A stretch of 64,000 bases of DNA from NCBI RefSeq assembly GCF_025148285.1, contig NZ_CP102268.1:2335001-2399000 (forward strand). Direction: 5' to 3'. The position numbers and the translations under genes were made by a program. Positions 1 to 8,194 of this stretch are shown here, one piece after another; the stretch's first letter is position 1, and each line of letters begins with the position of its first letter. The stretch is from Marvinbryantia formatexigens DSM 14469. Lineage in GTDB: Bacteria; Bacillota; Clostridia; Lachnospirales; Lachnospiraceae. Below the pieces are notes generated by a model. The model had not been told where the DNA came from. It ran no database searches and was given only the letters and a program-made list of their open reading frames with translations.

Positions 1-407
1 TCCCGCTGATCTGGCAGTATATCGGATACTACATGGTTATCATCATGGCGGCAATGAGCTCGATTGACCCATCCATCTATGAAATGGCGGAGCTTGACGG
101 CGCGGGCGGCGTGCAGAGAGCACTGAAAATCACGCTGCCGATTATCAAAAATTCCATTGGCGTGGCGGTCATGCTGTGTATTGCCGGAAACATGAAGATT
201 TTCGACCATATTTATGTAATGACAAACGGCGGACCGGGAACAAGCTCTATGGTAATGGCACTGCAGGTGTATAAGACCACCTTTGTGAAGAATCAGTTTG
301 GTTATGCCAGCGCAATGTCAATCGCTATTCTGATTCTGAGCCTTGCGATTACAGGCGGCAGCCGCCTTCTGATTAACCGTCCGTGGAGAAAGGAGAAGGA
401 TTTCTGA
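1..407 (+). CDS. Carbohydrate ABC transporter permease, MalF/UgpA type (5' truncated by window edge)
   Basis: The reading frame is open from base 3 and has no start inside the window, so only the C-terminal part of an integral membrane permease is seen. It contains the cytoplasmic EAA loop (EMAELDGAGG, followed by LPIIK), which contacts the transporter ATPase, and two further hydrophobic segments. This is the first of two permeases of a CUT1-type sugar importer; the second starts inside its stop codon (TGATG). The binding protein presumably lies upstream of the window. No ATPase is encoded here, so a shared MsmX-type ATPase is likely. The downstream beta-mannosidase suggests an oligomannoside or mannose-containing glycan substrate; that is inference. 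Confidence 0.93.
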   Translation, partial: PLIWQYIGYYMVIIMAAMSSIDPSIYEMAELDGAGGVQRALKITLPIIKNSIGVAVMLCIAGNMKIFDHIYVMTNGGPGTSSMVMALQVYKTTFVKNQFGYASAMSIAILILSLAITGGSRLLINRPWRKEKDF

Positions 408-1234
408 TGATAGGGAAAAAAATAGGGCGAGTGCTCTGCAATCTGATTTTTATTATTTTTTCGTTTACCTGTGTGTTTCCGATTATCTGGATTTTCTATT
501 CTTCTTTTAAAACCCAGGCGGAGTTTATGCAGAGCTCTGTTGCACTGCCGGAAGCGCTCAATCTTACAAACTATATCAGCGTATTTACTTCCACATCCAT
601 GCTGAAGTATATGCTGAACAGTGCAAGAAATACCCTGCTGGCAGTGGCTGTTATCATTATTATTGCATTTCTTGCAGGCTATGTGCTGTCACGGTACAAG
701 TTCCGCGGCAGAGGAGCGATTTATAACTATTTTATCATGGGTATGCTGATTCCCATACACGCGCTGCTGGTACCGATGTATATCCAGTTAAACGGAGTGG
801 GACTGACCAACCACTGGTATACTCTGCTGATTCCGTATATCGGATTCGGACTGCCGATTTCGATTATGCTGATTGAAAGCTATATTTCTTCTATTCCGGG
901 TGAGCTGGAGGAGGCGGCAGCCATTGACGGATGCAGCTTTACCAGAACGCTGTTCCAGATTGTATTTCCACTTGCCTCCCCGATACTGGCAACGGTTGCA
1001 ATCATCCAGTTTTTCGCGGTGTGGAATGAGTTTACTTTTGCACTGATACTTGTAAATGACGACAGCCTCCGCACGGTGCCGGTAGGTCTGACGATGTTTA
1101 AGGGAGCCTACACCGTCGATTATCCGAGAATGATGGCGGGAATTATGGTGACGATGCTTCCGGTTATGATTTTGTACTTTATCTTCAGCAAACGTATTAT
1201 TGAAGGTATGGTAGCCGGTGCGGTAAAGGGCTAA
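407..1234 (+). CDS. Carbohydrate ABC transporter permease, MalG type
   Basis: Second permease of the CUT1 importer, 275 residues with six predicted membrane segments. The conserved EAA loop (ELEEAAAIDG, then IVFPLASPI) is present at about residue 165, and the C-terminal end (FSKRIIEGMVAGAVKG) is typical of MalG proteins. An in-frame ATG at 383 would add eight residues. The ATG at 407 is preferred because AGGAGAAGGA at 391-400 is well spaced from it and it overlaps the previous stop codon, indicating translational coupling. It is followed by a repeat-filled spacer and then a beta-mannosidase, so the importer and glycosidase are likely one operon. Confidence 0.93.
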   Translation: MIGKKIGRVLCNLIFIIFSFTCVFPIIWIFYSSFKTQAEFMQSSVALPEALNLTNYISVFTSTSMLKYMLNSARNTLLAVAVIIIIAFLAGYVLSRYKFRGRGAIYNYFIMGMLIPIHALLVPMYIQLNGVGLTNHWYTLLIPYIGFGLPISIMLIESYISSIPGELEEAAAIDGCSFTRTLFQIVFPLASPILATVAIIQFFAVWNEFTFALILVNDDSLRTVPVGLTMFKGAYTVDYPRMMAGIMVTMLPVMILYFIFSKRIIEGMVAGAVKG

Positions 1235-1246
1235 AGAAGAAAATGA

Positions 1247-1380
1247 CTGCCGGCGTTGCACAAAAATTCGGGACATAAGTATCTGCCGGCATTGCACTAA
1301 AGATGGGAACAAAAATATCTGCTGGCATTACGCAGAAAATATGGGACATAATTATCTGCCGGCGTTGTGCGGTGCCGGAG
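1247..1380 (+). repeat. Imperfect tandem repeat, about 36 bp, between permease and beta-mannosidase genes
   Basis: Four successive units begin with CTGCCGGC or CTGCTGGC, at 1247, 1283, 1319 and 1356. The first three are 36, 36 and 37 bp long and share the pattern CTGCyGGCrTT/ATTrC...GGGAmA; the fourth is partial and runs into the ribosome binding site of the next gene. The units have diverged from each other, so the duplication is not very recent. No open frame crosses the array. It occupies nearly the whole 1235-1393 spacer. Confidence 0.85.
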
Positions 1381-1393
1381 AATGGAGGAAACG

Positions 1394-3916
1394 ATGGTAA
1401 ACTTAAATAGTGGATGGCAGCTTCATGAAAGCCGCCTGGATGTGGACAAAAATCAGTGGGCTTCGGTGCTTGCACAGAAAGAGGACTGGTATGACTGCAG
1501 CCTTCCGGCGGATGTCAGAATGCCGCTGCTGGAGAACGGGGTAATCAGGGAACCGTTGAAAGCCGATTACTGCTTTGAATCCGAATGGATTGAAAAAAGA
1601 GCATGGTGGTTTAAAAAAGAATTTGACAGTGCAGAAGTGGACTTTGATGATGACATTATCCAGCTTATCCTGGAAGGACTGGATTCCAGAGCCGATATTT
1701 TTGTAAACGGAAATTACATTGGGACACATGTCAGCGTACATTATCCGTTTGTGTATGACATCAAAGGTCTGCTGGTGGAAGGAACCAATACCATTCTTGT
1801 CCGTGTGACGACCGGATTGGAAGAAGTGACGGATAAAGACCTTGCGGAGCTGAATTATGCTGTGTGCACAGAATATGACAACGGAGGCAAATACCGCAGC
1901 GATAAGAGACGTGCGTTTGTCAGAAGACCGCAGTATACGGTAGGCTGGGACTGGGGACCAAAGGTTGTGAGCTGCGGGATTACCGGCGGCGCCAGACTGG
2001 AAGGACACCGGCAGATCGCGCTCAGAGAGGTGTATGTGCAGACCGTGGAGGCGGCGGAGACAGCAAAGCTGAAAATAATGCTTAATATCGAAAATCTTGG
2101 CTTTATCAGCTCAAGAACCGGCGCCTATAAAATCCGGATTTCCTATGATGGTAAAACGGTTTACGAAAGAAGCTGCAGCGATGTACTTCTGACCTCCGGG
2201 TATAATTACATAGAGGAAGAAGCTGTGATTGAAAATGCGCAGCTCTGGTGGCCGAACGGATATGGCAGCCAGCCGCTGTACGATGTGGAAGTGGAAGCTT
2301 CCTGCAATGGTGCAACAGAGCACTGGCATAAAATGCGTTATGGTATCCGCACAATCAGTATAGATACGTCCGTCATCAGCGGAGAAGACCGGAAGTTTGA
2401 ATTTCTTGTAAATGGGAAAAAGGTATTCTGCAAGGGCGGAAACTGGATACCGAATGATTTTATTTACGCGCGTGTGACAGATGAAAAATACCGCGCACTG
2501 ATTGACGAGGCTATTGAAGCGAACTTCAATATGCTGCGCATCTGGGGCGGCGGTCTGTATGAGAGAGATTTATTCTACGAGCTCTGCGATGAAAGGGGTA
2601 TTATGCTGTGGCATGATTTTATGTTTGCGTGCGCAACGCTTCCGGACCACCGGCAGCAGTTCCGTGAGGAAATACGCAGAGAATTTGATTATCAGACAAA
2701 ACGTCTGAGAAACCACTGCAGCCTTGCACTTTTCTGTGGATCCAATGAGGTTCACTGGCTGTTTAACCATCTGGATAATCCGAGGTGGGGAATCGAGTTT
2801 TCTTATGAGCATGCTTACGGAATGTCACTCATGAATATACTGGCAAAGGAAATCATCCATGCCAACTGCCCGTCGGTTGCTTACTGGAACAGCTCGCCAT
2901 ACGGCGGAGAACGTCCGAATGACAATTCCCTGGGTGATATCCATCACTGGAATTGTGCTTTTATGAGCCAGAAGATGGAAGAGCGCATCGAGGCAAAGGA
3001 TTACGACAAAATCGGGGCGAAATTTGTATCGGAATACGGCTACGTTGGGCCATGCTGCCGGGAAACTATTGAAGAATATATGGACGGACAGCCTCTGGAC
3101 CGCAGCAGTAAGCTCTGGTGGTGGCACAGCAATGTTTTTGAAAAAGGCACTGTGCATACTGCGATTGAGAAAAACTATGTGGACCATGCGGATGAACTGC
3201 CTCTGGATGATTACATCACTTACGGCGGACTGGTTCATGGGCTTATGTATGGCTATTCGCTGGAATCCATGAAATTTAAGGAGCATTGCTATGGCGGACT
3301 CATCTGGATGTATAACGATGCATGGGGTGAAGTTGGCTGGACGATTATTGACTACTATCTGAGAAGAAAAATTCCGTTCTACGCGGTAAAGAGAAGCCTG
3401 GCACACCGGAAGTTTGCAATGCGTGTGGTAGACGGGGATGTGATTCTGCAGGGTATAAATGACCTGCCGGAAGCAATGGAAGTGACCGGACGGTTTGGAT
3501 GGATTTCCTTTGACGGAAAAGAACAGGAGCTGCGGGATGTTTCGTTCCGTGTGGAAGCAGGAGAGAGAACTTATCTTCTGCGCGAAAAGCTGCCGCAGAA
3601 GGACTTTACAAAAGGAACAATGGTTCTTTACGTTGATTCGCCGGAAATTGCAAATGCATGGCTTCGCATGGATGATATGAGAAAGCTGGCTGTTCCGGAG
3701 GCGGAGGTGACCTGCCTGGAAGACCGACGGGAAGGCGATGACCGTATTATCAGAGTTACCTGCAATACGTTTGCACACGCGGTACATGTCGATGGAAACT
3801 GGAAATGCTCCGATAATTATTTTGATTTGCTTCCGGGGGAGGAAAAGACATTTACCGTGAAGGACGCCAGAGAGAACGCGCTTACCGTTTCTGCGGTAAA
3901 CTGGCAGAGCATGTAA
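1394..3916 (+). CDS. Beta-mannosidase, glycoside hydrolase family 2
   Basis: This large cytoplasmic glycosidase (840 residues, no signal peptide) removes terminal beta-D-mannose from imported manno-oligosaccharides. The GH2 order is visible: an N-terminal jelly-roll sandwich domain, an immunoglobulin-like domain, then the TIM barrel. The likely acid/base is Glu452 in CGSNEVHW and the likely nucleophile Glu547 in SEYGYVG, both where the mannosidase branch of GH2 places them. The WDWGPK segment near residue 180 is also typical of mannosidases. ATG 1394 is chosen because GGAGG at 1384-1388 sits 5 bases upstream; in-frame ATGs at 1367 and 1382 lack such a site. The isomerase downstream can process the released mannose. 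Confidence 0.93.
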   Translation: MVNLNSGWQLHESRLDVDKNQWASVLAQKEDWYDCSLPADVRMPLLENGVIREPLKADYCFESEWIEKRAWWFKKEFDSAEVDFDDDIIQLILEGLDSRADIFVNGNYIGTHVSVHYPFVYDIKGLLVEGTNTILVRVTTGLEEVTDKDLAELNYAVCTEYDNGGKYRSDKRRAFVRRPQYTVGWDWGPKVVSCGITGGARLEGHRQIALREVYVQTVEAAETAKLKIMLNIENLGFISSRTGAYKIRISYDGKTVYERSCSDVLLTSGYNYIEEEAVIENAQLWWPNGYGSQPLYDVEVEASCNGATEHWHKMRYGIRTISIDTSVISGEDRKFEFLVNGKKVFCKGGNWIPNDFIYARVTDEKYRALIDEAIEANFNMLRIWGGGLYERDLFYELCDERGIMLWHDFMFACATLPDHRQQFREEIRREFDYQTKRLRNHCSLALFCGSNEVHWLFNHLDNPRWGIEFSYEHAYGMSLMNILAKEIIHANCPSVAYWNSSPYGGERPNDNSLGDIHHWNCAFMSQKMEERIEAKDYDKIGAKFVSEYGYVGPCCRETIEEYMDGQPLDRSSKLWWWHSNVFEKGTVHTAIEKNYVDHADELPLDDYITYGGLVHGLMYGYSLESMKFKEHCYGGLIWMYNDAWGEVGWTIIDYYLRRKIPFYAVKRSLAHRKFAMRVVDGDVILQGINDLPEAMEVTGRFGWISFDGKEQELRDVSFRVEAGERTYLLREKLPQKDFTKGTMVLYVDSPEIANAWLRMDDMRKLAVPEAEVTCLEDRREGDDRIIRVTCNTFAHAVHVDGNWKCSDNYFDLLPGEEKTFTVKDARENALTVSAVNWQSM

Positions 3917-3967
3917 AGGTATCCGCGGCGCGGCGGAACAGGAATAATTGAGAAGAAGAGGGATGAC

Positions 3968-4720
3968 ATGAAACGCTCAGAAATAAATGCAGCAATTCTT
4001 TATGTGATGAAGGCACTGCGGGAAAATAAATTCCCGCTGCCGCCCTTCGCTTATTATACGCCGGAATACTGGCGGACTGTGGATGAGAGCGAGGTGGAAA
4101 TTGCCGATAATATGCTCGGATGGGACATTACGGATTTTGGCTATGGAGATTTCGAGAAAATTGGTCTTTCTGTATTTACGTTCCGGAATGGAAATTATAA
4201 TTTTCCGGAAAAATATCCCAAAAATTATGCGGAAAAAATACTTTTTGTGAGAGACGGGCAGATTCTGCCGTTTCATTATCACTGGTATAAACGGGAAGAT
4301 ATTATTAACCGCGGAGGCGGGGATCTGGAGATTACCGTATATAATTGTACAGAAGATGATTTTGCTGACGTGGAGGGCGGAAGAGCGGGTAAACCGGGGA
4401 AATTTGCGGATACCGATGTACATACTGTTATAGACGGGAAAAAGATGACGGTTCCGGCAGGCGGGAAAATCGTTTTAAAGCCCGGACAGTCCATAGCTAT
4501 CGAGCCCGGACAGTACCATCAGTGGCAGGGCGTTCCGGGAACCGGCGATGTGATTTTGTTTGAAGTATCTGCCACCAACGATGACAATATCGATAACCGT
4601 TTTTACACGAGCGGCAGGCGGATTCCGGAGGTGACGGAGGATGTGGAACCGGAATATCTGATGTTTGCTGATTACAAAAATTATTATAATCCTGCCGTGC
4701 AGCAGGCGGAAAGAGCTTGA
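3968..4720 (+). CDS. D-lyxose isomerase family protein, probable D-mannose/D-fructose isomerase
   Basis: A 250-residue cupin-fold aldose-ketose isomerase. The metal-binding signature is clear: His-Tyr-His-Trp near residue 100, Glu in KREDIINRGGG just after it, and a further His in PGQYHQW near 182. The family converts D-lyxose to D-xylulose, and many members also interconvert D-mannose and D-fructose. Placed 51 bases behind a beta-mannosidase and a sugar importer, a mannose isomerase role feeding fructose metabolism is the more plausible one here, although that is inferred from context. GAAGAAGAGGG precedes the ATG. Confidence 0.88.
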   Translation: MKRSEINAAILYVMKALRENKFPLPPFAYYTPEYWRTVDESEVEIADNMLGWDITDFGYGDFEKIGLSVFTFRNGNYNFPEKYPKNYAEKILFVRDGQILPFHYHWYKREDIINRGGGDLEITVYNCTEDDFADVEGGRAGKPGKFADTDVHTVIDGKKMTVPAGGKIVLKPGQSIAIEPGQYHQWQGVPGTGDVILFEVSATNDDNIDNRFYTSGRRIPEVTEDVEPEYLMFADYKNYYNPAVQQAERA

Positions 4721-4731
4721 CAGTTTTACCC

Positions 4732-4760
4732 TTGTATTATGTTCCCTTCTTTGTTAAAAT
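4732..4760 (+). promoter_or_regulatory. Putative sigma-A promoter for the YcaQ-like gene
   Basis: TTGTAT at 4732-4737 and TAAAAT at 4755-4760 are separated by 17 bp. An inverted repeat, TTCCCTTCT (4742-4750) with AGAAGGGAA (4775-4783), straddles the -10 element and the expected start point, so it could be an operator. It lies just after the isomerase stop codon and would give a leader of about 150 nt. Confidence 0.4.
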
Positions 4761-4801
4761 AAAGACGTAAAATGAGAAGGGAATGCTCGGATCTTCGTTG
4801 C

Positions 4802-4871
4802 ATTACCCATGATTACCGGATATCTGCTTTGGTCGGTTTACGACATGGCAGAACCGGTAGTTGTGGGTAAT
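4802..4871 (+). other. Candidate structured RNA leader (four stacked helices)
   Basis: A 70-base segment folds into a long interrupted hairpin: ATTACCCA (4802-4809) with TGGGTAAT (4864-4871), TACCGG (4814-4819) with CCGGTA (4854-4859), CTGC (4824-4827) with GCAG (4848-4851), and GTCG (4832-4835) with CGAC (4841-4844) closing a GTTTA loop. Short unpaired stretches separate the helices. No T-run follows, so it is not a terminator. It sits between a plausible promoter and the start of the YcaQ-like gene. It does not match a riboswitch class that I recognise. A mobile inverted repeat is the alternative. Confidence 0.5.
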
Positions 4872-4917
4872 TGTGTTTGGGAAAAATATGCCGGAAACAC
4901 GGGGCGGAGGGGATGGT

Positions 4918-6162
4918 ATGTCCCGGATTAAGCTGGCAGGATGTACAGGGAGGATAAGCGTGATAACATTAACAAACCGGCAGGCGCGGCAGTTTCTGCT
5001 GCTGAAGCATGGACTCCTGGGAAGTTATAAATTTTCCGGAAAAGAGGGAGCGCTTGCATTTATCCGGCAGACTGGCTGTATCCAGTTCGATCCAGTGGAT
5101 GTCTGCGGGAAAAATGCAGAGCTTACGCTGCAATCCAGAGTAAAGGGATTCCGCAAGCAGATGCTTCATGAACTTTTATATAAGGACCGGGCGCTGCTGG
5201 ATTATCCCGATAAAAATCTTTCCATTATTCTGACGGAAGATTTTCCATACTTTTCAAGGTACCGGCAGGCGGCAAGAGAATGCGGACGCAGTTTTGAAGG
5301 ACTTGCGGAGCTGGAGAAGCAGGCGCTGGCTTATATAGCGGAAAACGGTCCGGTCAGCTCTGATTCACTGCCGGTTTCCGGCTCAATCGTCTGGCATTCC
5401 AGTATTCACTGGAGCGGAAACTGGGGCGGGCGGACAAATGCCGCCAGGGCAGTGCTGGAACAATTATATTCCTCCGGGGACTTGATTATTTATGATAAGA
5501 TTGGTTCGCGGAAAATATATGATTTGGCGGAGAAATATATTCCCACTGATATTCTGGAAGCGGAGGAGCCTCTGCCGGAAGAATTTGCACATCAGAAATG
5601 GCGCATGCTGCGCCGCATCGGAGCGGTTGGACTGTTGTGGAACCGTCCGTCAGACGCCTGGCTGAATATCTGGAATCTGAAAACTGCGCAGCGCAGCGAA
5701 ATATTCCGTCAATTACTGCAGGAAGAGGAAATCCTGGAGGTAAGAGTAGAAGGCATAAAGGACATCCTGTATGGCAGGAGTGTGGACCGGGCGCTGCTGG
5801 ATGCTGTGCAGCAGAATGCGTTCTGCACACCGCGCTGTGAGCTGCTTGCGCCTCTGGATTGCATGATGTGGGACCGGAAGCTGATAAAGGCGCTGTTCGG
5901 CTTTGAATATACATGGGAAATTTATACGCCTGCCGCAAAACGGAAATATGGATATTATGTGCTGCCCATGATTTATGGGGAACGGTTTGCCGGACGGGCG
6001 GAGGTTGTGGCAGATAAAAAGGCGGATGCGCTGATTGTAAAGAATATCTGGTATGAGGATGGAATCAGGCAGAGCGGGGCGATGGCGGATGCCGTTGACA
6101 GGTGTATGAGGCGCTTTGCCAGATTTAATGAATGCAGTACGGTCGTCCGGCAGGATAAATGA
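4918..6162 (+). CDS. Winged-helix DNA-binding protein of the YcaQ / crosslink-repair glycosylase family
   Basis: About 414 residues. The N-terminal LTNRQARQFLLLKHGL segment, the FIRQTGCIQFDPVDV block and the later CELLAPLDCMMWDR block match the HTH_42/YcaQ family. E. coli YcaQ is a DNA glycosylase that unhooks interstrand crosslinks, while AlkX/AZL-type relatives protect against specific genotoxins. Start choice is uncertain: ATG 4918 has GGAGGGG 5 bases upstream, but GTG 4960 has GGGAGG 6 bases upstream and begins right at the family's usual N-terminus. The gene is preceded by a candidate structured leader and followed by an EamA exporter, so a drug-resistance pairing is possible. Confidence 0.82.
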   Translation: MSRIKLAGCTGRISVITLTNRQARQFLLLKHGLLGSYKFSGKEGALAFIRQTGCIQFDPVDVCGKNAELTLQSRVKGFRKQMLHELLYKDRALLDYPDKNLSIILTEDFPYFSRYRQAARECGRSFEGLAELEKQALAYIAENGPVSSDSLPVSGSIVWHSSIHWSGNWGGRTNAARAVLEQLYSSGDLIIYDKIGSRKIYDLAEKYIPTDILEAEEPLPEEFAHQKWRMLRRIGAVGLLWNRPSDAWLNIWNLKTAQRSEIFRQLLQEEEILEVRVEGIKDILYGRSVDRALLDAVQQNAFCTPRCELLAPLDCMMWDRKLIKALFGFEYTWEIYTPAAKRKYGYYVLPMIYGERFAGRAEVVADKKADALIVKNIWYEDGIRQSGAMADAVDRCMRRFARFNECSTVVRQDK

Positions 6163-6197
6163 GAGGGAATCATTGATAGAAGGGTAAGGGATGTACA

Positions 6198-7073
6198 GTG
6201 AATAAAGAAAATTATGTGCGGGGAATGCTGATGATTATTCTGTCGGCATTCTGTTTTGCGTGTATGAATGTATGCGTGCGGCTGTCCGGGGAACTCCCGT
6301 CTGTACAGAAGAGTTTTTTCCGGAATCTGGTAGCGGCAGTATTTGCGGGAATTGTAATTGTGAAAAACCATACGTCTCTGAGAATTGAGCGGGAAAGCCG
6401 TCTTCCACTGGCGATGCGGTGTATATTTGGCACAATGGGAATTCTCTGCAATTTTTATGCAGTGGACCATCTGATGGTGGCGGATGCTTCGATTTTGAAC
6501 AAGCTGTCCCCGTTTTTTGCGATTTTATTTTCGTTTCTTCTGCTGAAAGAAAAGATTACGCATATCCAGGCGGCGTGTGTGGCGCTTGCATTTGCAGGGT
6601 GCCTGTTTGTTGTAAAACCGGGATTCCAGAATGCCTCTTTTGTTCCGGCGCTAATAGGCGTCTGCGGCGGGCTTGGAGCCGGAATTGCATACACGATGGT
6701 GCGTAAGCTTGGCACGCAGGGAGTAAAGGGACCGGTAATTGTATTTTACTTTTCGCTGTTTTCCTGTCTGATCGTCATACCGTGGATGGCGGCAGTGTTT
6801 GTGCCCATGAGCGCGGGGCAGATAGGGATACTCCTGCTTGCCGGATTATTTGCAGCAGGCGGGCAGTTTTCCATCACAGCGGCTTACACCTATGCACCGG
6901 CACGGAAAATATCAATTTACGATTATTCCCAGATTATTTTTGCAACCATCCTTGGTTTTGCGATATTCCGGGAAATTCCGGATGCATATAGCTTTATCGG
7001 CTATGGTCTGATTATAGCAGCTTCCTTCTTCATGTTTCTGTATAACCGGAAGCAGCAGGAAATGGGCGCCTGA
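6198..7073 (+). CDS. EamA/DMT family transporter
   Basis: A 291-residue protein made of about ten hydrophobic helices, built as two homologous five-helix halves typical of the drug/metabolite transporter superfamily. The start codon is GTG at 6198, with AAGGGTAAGGG 7 bases upstream; the ATG at 6191 runs into a stop after four codons. The C-terminus is basic (YNRKQQE). The substrate cannot be told from sequence; family members export amino acids, purines or riboflavin-type metabolites. It lies 35 bases behind the YcaQ-like gene and could be co-transcribed with it. Confidence 0.85.
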   Translation: MNKENYVRGMLMIILSAFCFACMNVCVRLSGELPSVQKSFFRNLVAAVFAGIVIVKNHTSLRIERESRLPLAMRCIFGTMGILCNFYAVDHLMVADASILNKLSPFFAILFSFLLLKEKITHIQAACVALAFAGCLFVVKPGFQNASFVPALIGVCGGLGAGIAYTMVRKLGTQGVKGPVIVFYFSLFSCLIVIPWMAAVFVPMSAGQIGILLLAGLFAAGGQFSITAAYTYAPARKISIYDYSQIIFATILGFAIFREIPDAYSFIGYGLIIAASFFMFLYNRKQQEMGA

Positions 7074-7145
7074 TGCCAGTATGGGGCTTTTCTGTGCCAG
7101 GATATCCTATGGCTGTTTATGGATGTGTCCAGGAGGAAAAAGAGA

Positions 7146-7173
7146 GCCGGGAATCTGATGCGGGATTCCCGGC
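7146..7173 (-). terminator. Hairpin between convergent genes, terminator of the Rpn-type gene
   Basis: A perfect 10-bp stem, GCCGGGAATC (7146-7155) with GATTCCCGGC (7164-7173), has an 8-base loop. Read on the minus strand it is followed by CTCTCTTTTTCC, so it best serves the minus-strand gene ending at 7184. It may also stop transcripts of the EamA gene. Confidence 0.75.
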
Positions 7174-7183
7174 CGGTGTTATT

Positions 7184-8050
7184 TCATGCAATCGGAGTTG
7201 TTTTCAGCGCCTGTATTTCATCCGGAGAAAGACCGGAAATCTCGGCAATTTCGTCCGGAGTATACTTTCTTGCCTGCAGCATACGAAGTGCAATATTTTT
7301 CATACCTTCCTGCAAACCGGCCTGCCTGCCAGCCTGAACTCCTTCCTCCCAGGACTGCATTCTCATATCTTCCATAGCCTTGCACATAATCGCGGTTCCC
7401 TCCTTACTTTCTTTAAAGAATCTTACTCTTTCTGCCAGTATGTCATAATACATATCGGATGGGTCTGTGCAGGCAAAATCGTGCATCAGTTTTCCGACAG
7501 GCGAATCATCGCGGTAAGCGCCATTTACATAAAGAATATGCGAACCGTCCCCGAACAACTCTCCGGTGTTTAAAATATAGCGCTCAATGGTGTACAGAGG
7601 CTTCTCTTTTCGCATAATGTCATTTTCGGTTATGAAAATCACATAGGTTTCCGGAAGACTGTCAAAATCATCGCCTTTTTTCAGAAGATTTGCATCCATC
7701 ATACTGCTGTTATAGCGTGCTCTTTTTCTGCCTGCACCCTTGTCTTTACGCTGGATTTCAACATTATACTTCCGGTTGTTTCTGTCCGTTGCCAGTACAT
7801 CCAGCCTTATGGAGCGGTACATAAGATTTTCCACAAAAACCTGCGTATGTACATCGAGCACGGATAAATCTGGTATATCCAGTATAATCTGAAGTACCAG
7901 TTCGATGCCTGCCGGATTGTCTTCAAAGCACTTTGTCAGAAAATCATCGTCAAGCAGACGAAAATTCCGGAGACGTTCTAAATCTTTCTGATGATTTAAA
8001 GTTTGCCGGTGCTTTAAATCTTCCAGCTTTAACGTTTTTTGTATAGTCAT
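7184..8050 (-). CDS. Rpn-family recombination-promoting nuclease / PD-(D/E)XK transposase-like protein
   Basis: The 288-residue protein carries the PDDEXK core in the form RLDVLATD followed by YNVEIQRK (Asp then Glu-x-Gln), as in the PF12784-type Rpn/YhgA-like nucleases. It ends with a Gln/Glu-rich helix (GRQAGLQEGMKN) and a small helical tail often seen in these proteins. E. coli RpnA is a Ca2+-stimulated DNA endonuclease that promotes recombination; whether this protein mobilises anything is unknown, and no terminal repeats were seen around it. Start: the ATG whose complement is 8048-8050, just after AAAGAGGA. A longer frame to 8152 exists without a better site. Confidence 0.83.
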   Translation of the reverse strand: MTIQKTLKLEDLKHRQTLNHQKDLERLRNFRLLDDDFLTKCFEDNPAGIELVLQIILDIPDLSVLDVHTQVFVENLMYRSIRLDVLATDRNNRKYNVEIQRKDKGAGRKRARYNSSMMDANLLKKGDDFDSLPETYVIFITENDIMRKEKPLYTIERYILNTGELFGDGSHILYVNGAYRDDSPVGKLMHDFACTDPSDMYYDILAERVRFFKESKEGTAIMCKAMEDMRMQSWEEGVQAGRQAGLQEGMKNIALRMLQARKYTPDEIAEISGLSPDEIQALKTTPIA

Positions 8051-8194
8051 ACTATCATAAATCCTCTTTCTTTTCAAGACGGTATAATTGGTGGTCAGAG
8101 TTTTAAATGGCTCTGTAAAGACCATTGCGAACGGGCAGTAACTGCATGGCAATAGCTATGATAAGCTGCGGCATCTGGAACGTTGTGCGATAAT

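Noticed and set aside
1247-1380. Possible CRISPR array
   Set aside because: Units are contiguous imperfect repeats without spacers of regular length, only four copies and no cas genes.
4802-4871. Integron attC site
   Set aside because: The size is similar, but the terminal R-box pattern GTTRRRY/RYYYAAC is missing and no cassette structure or integrase is present.
7073-7573. 166-codon open frame after the EamA gene
   Set aside because: It runs through the terminator hairpin and antisense to the Rpn-type gene; no sensible protein.
7184-8050. Complete insertion sequence around the Rpn-type gene
   Set aside because: No flanking inverted repeats or target duplications were seen; Rpn proteins are usually encoded singly.
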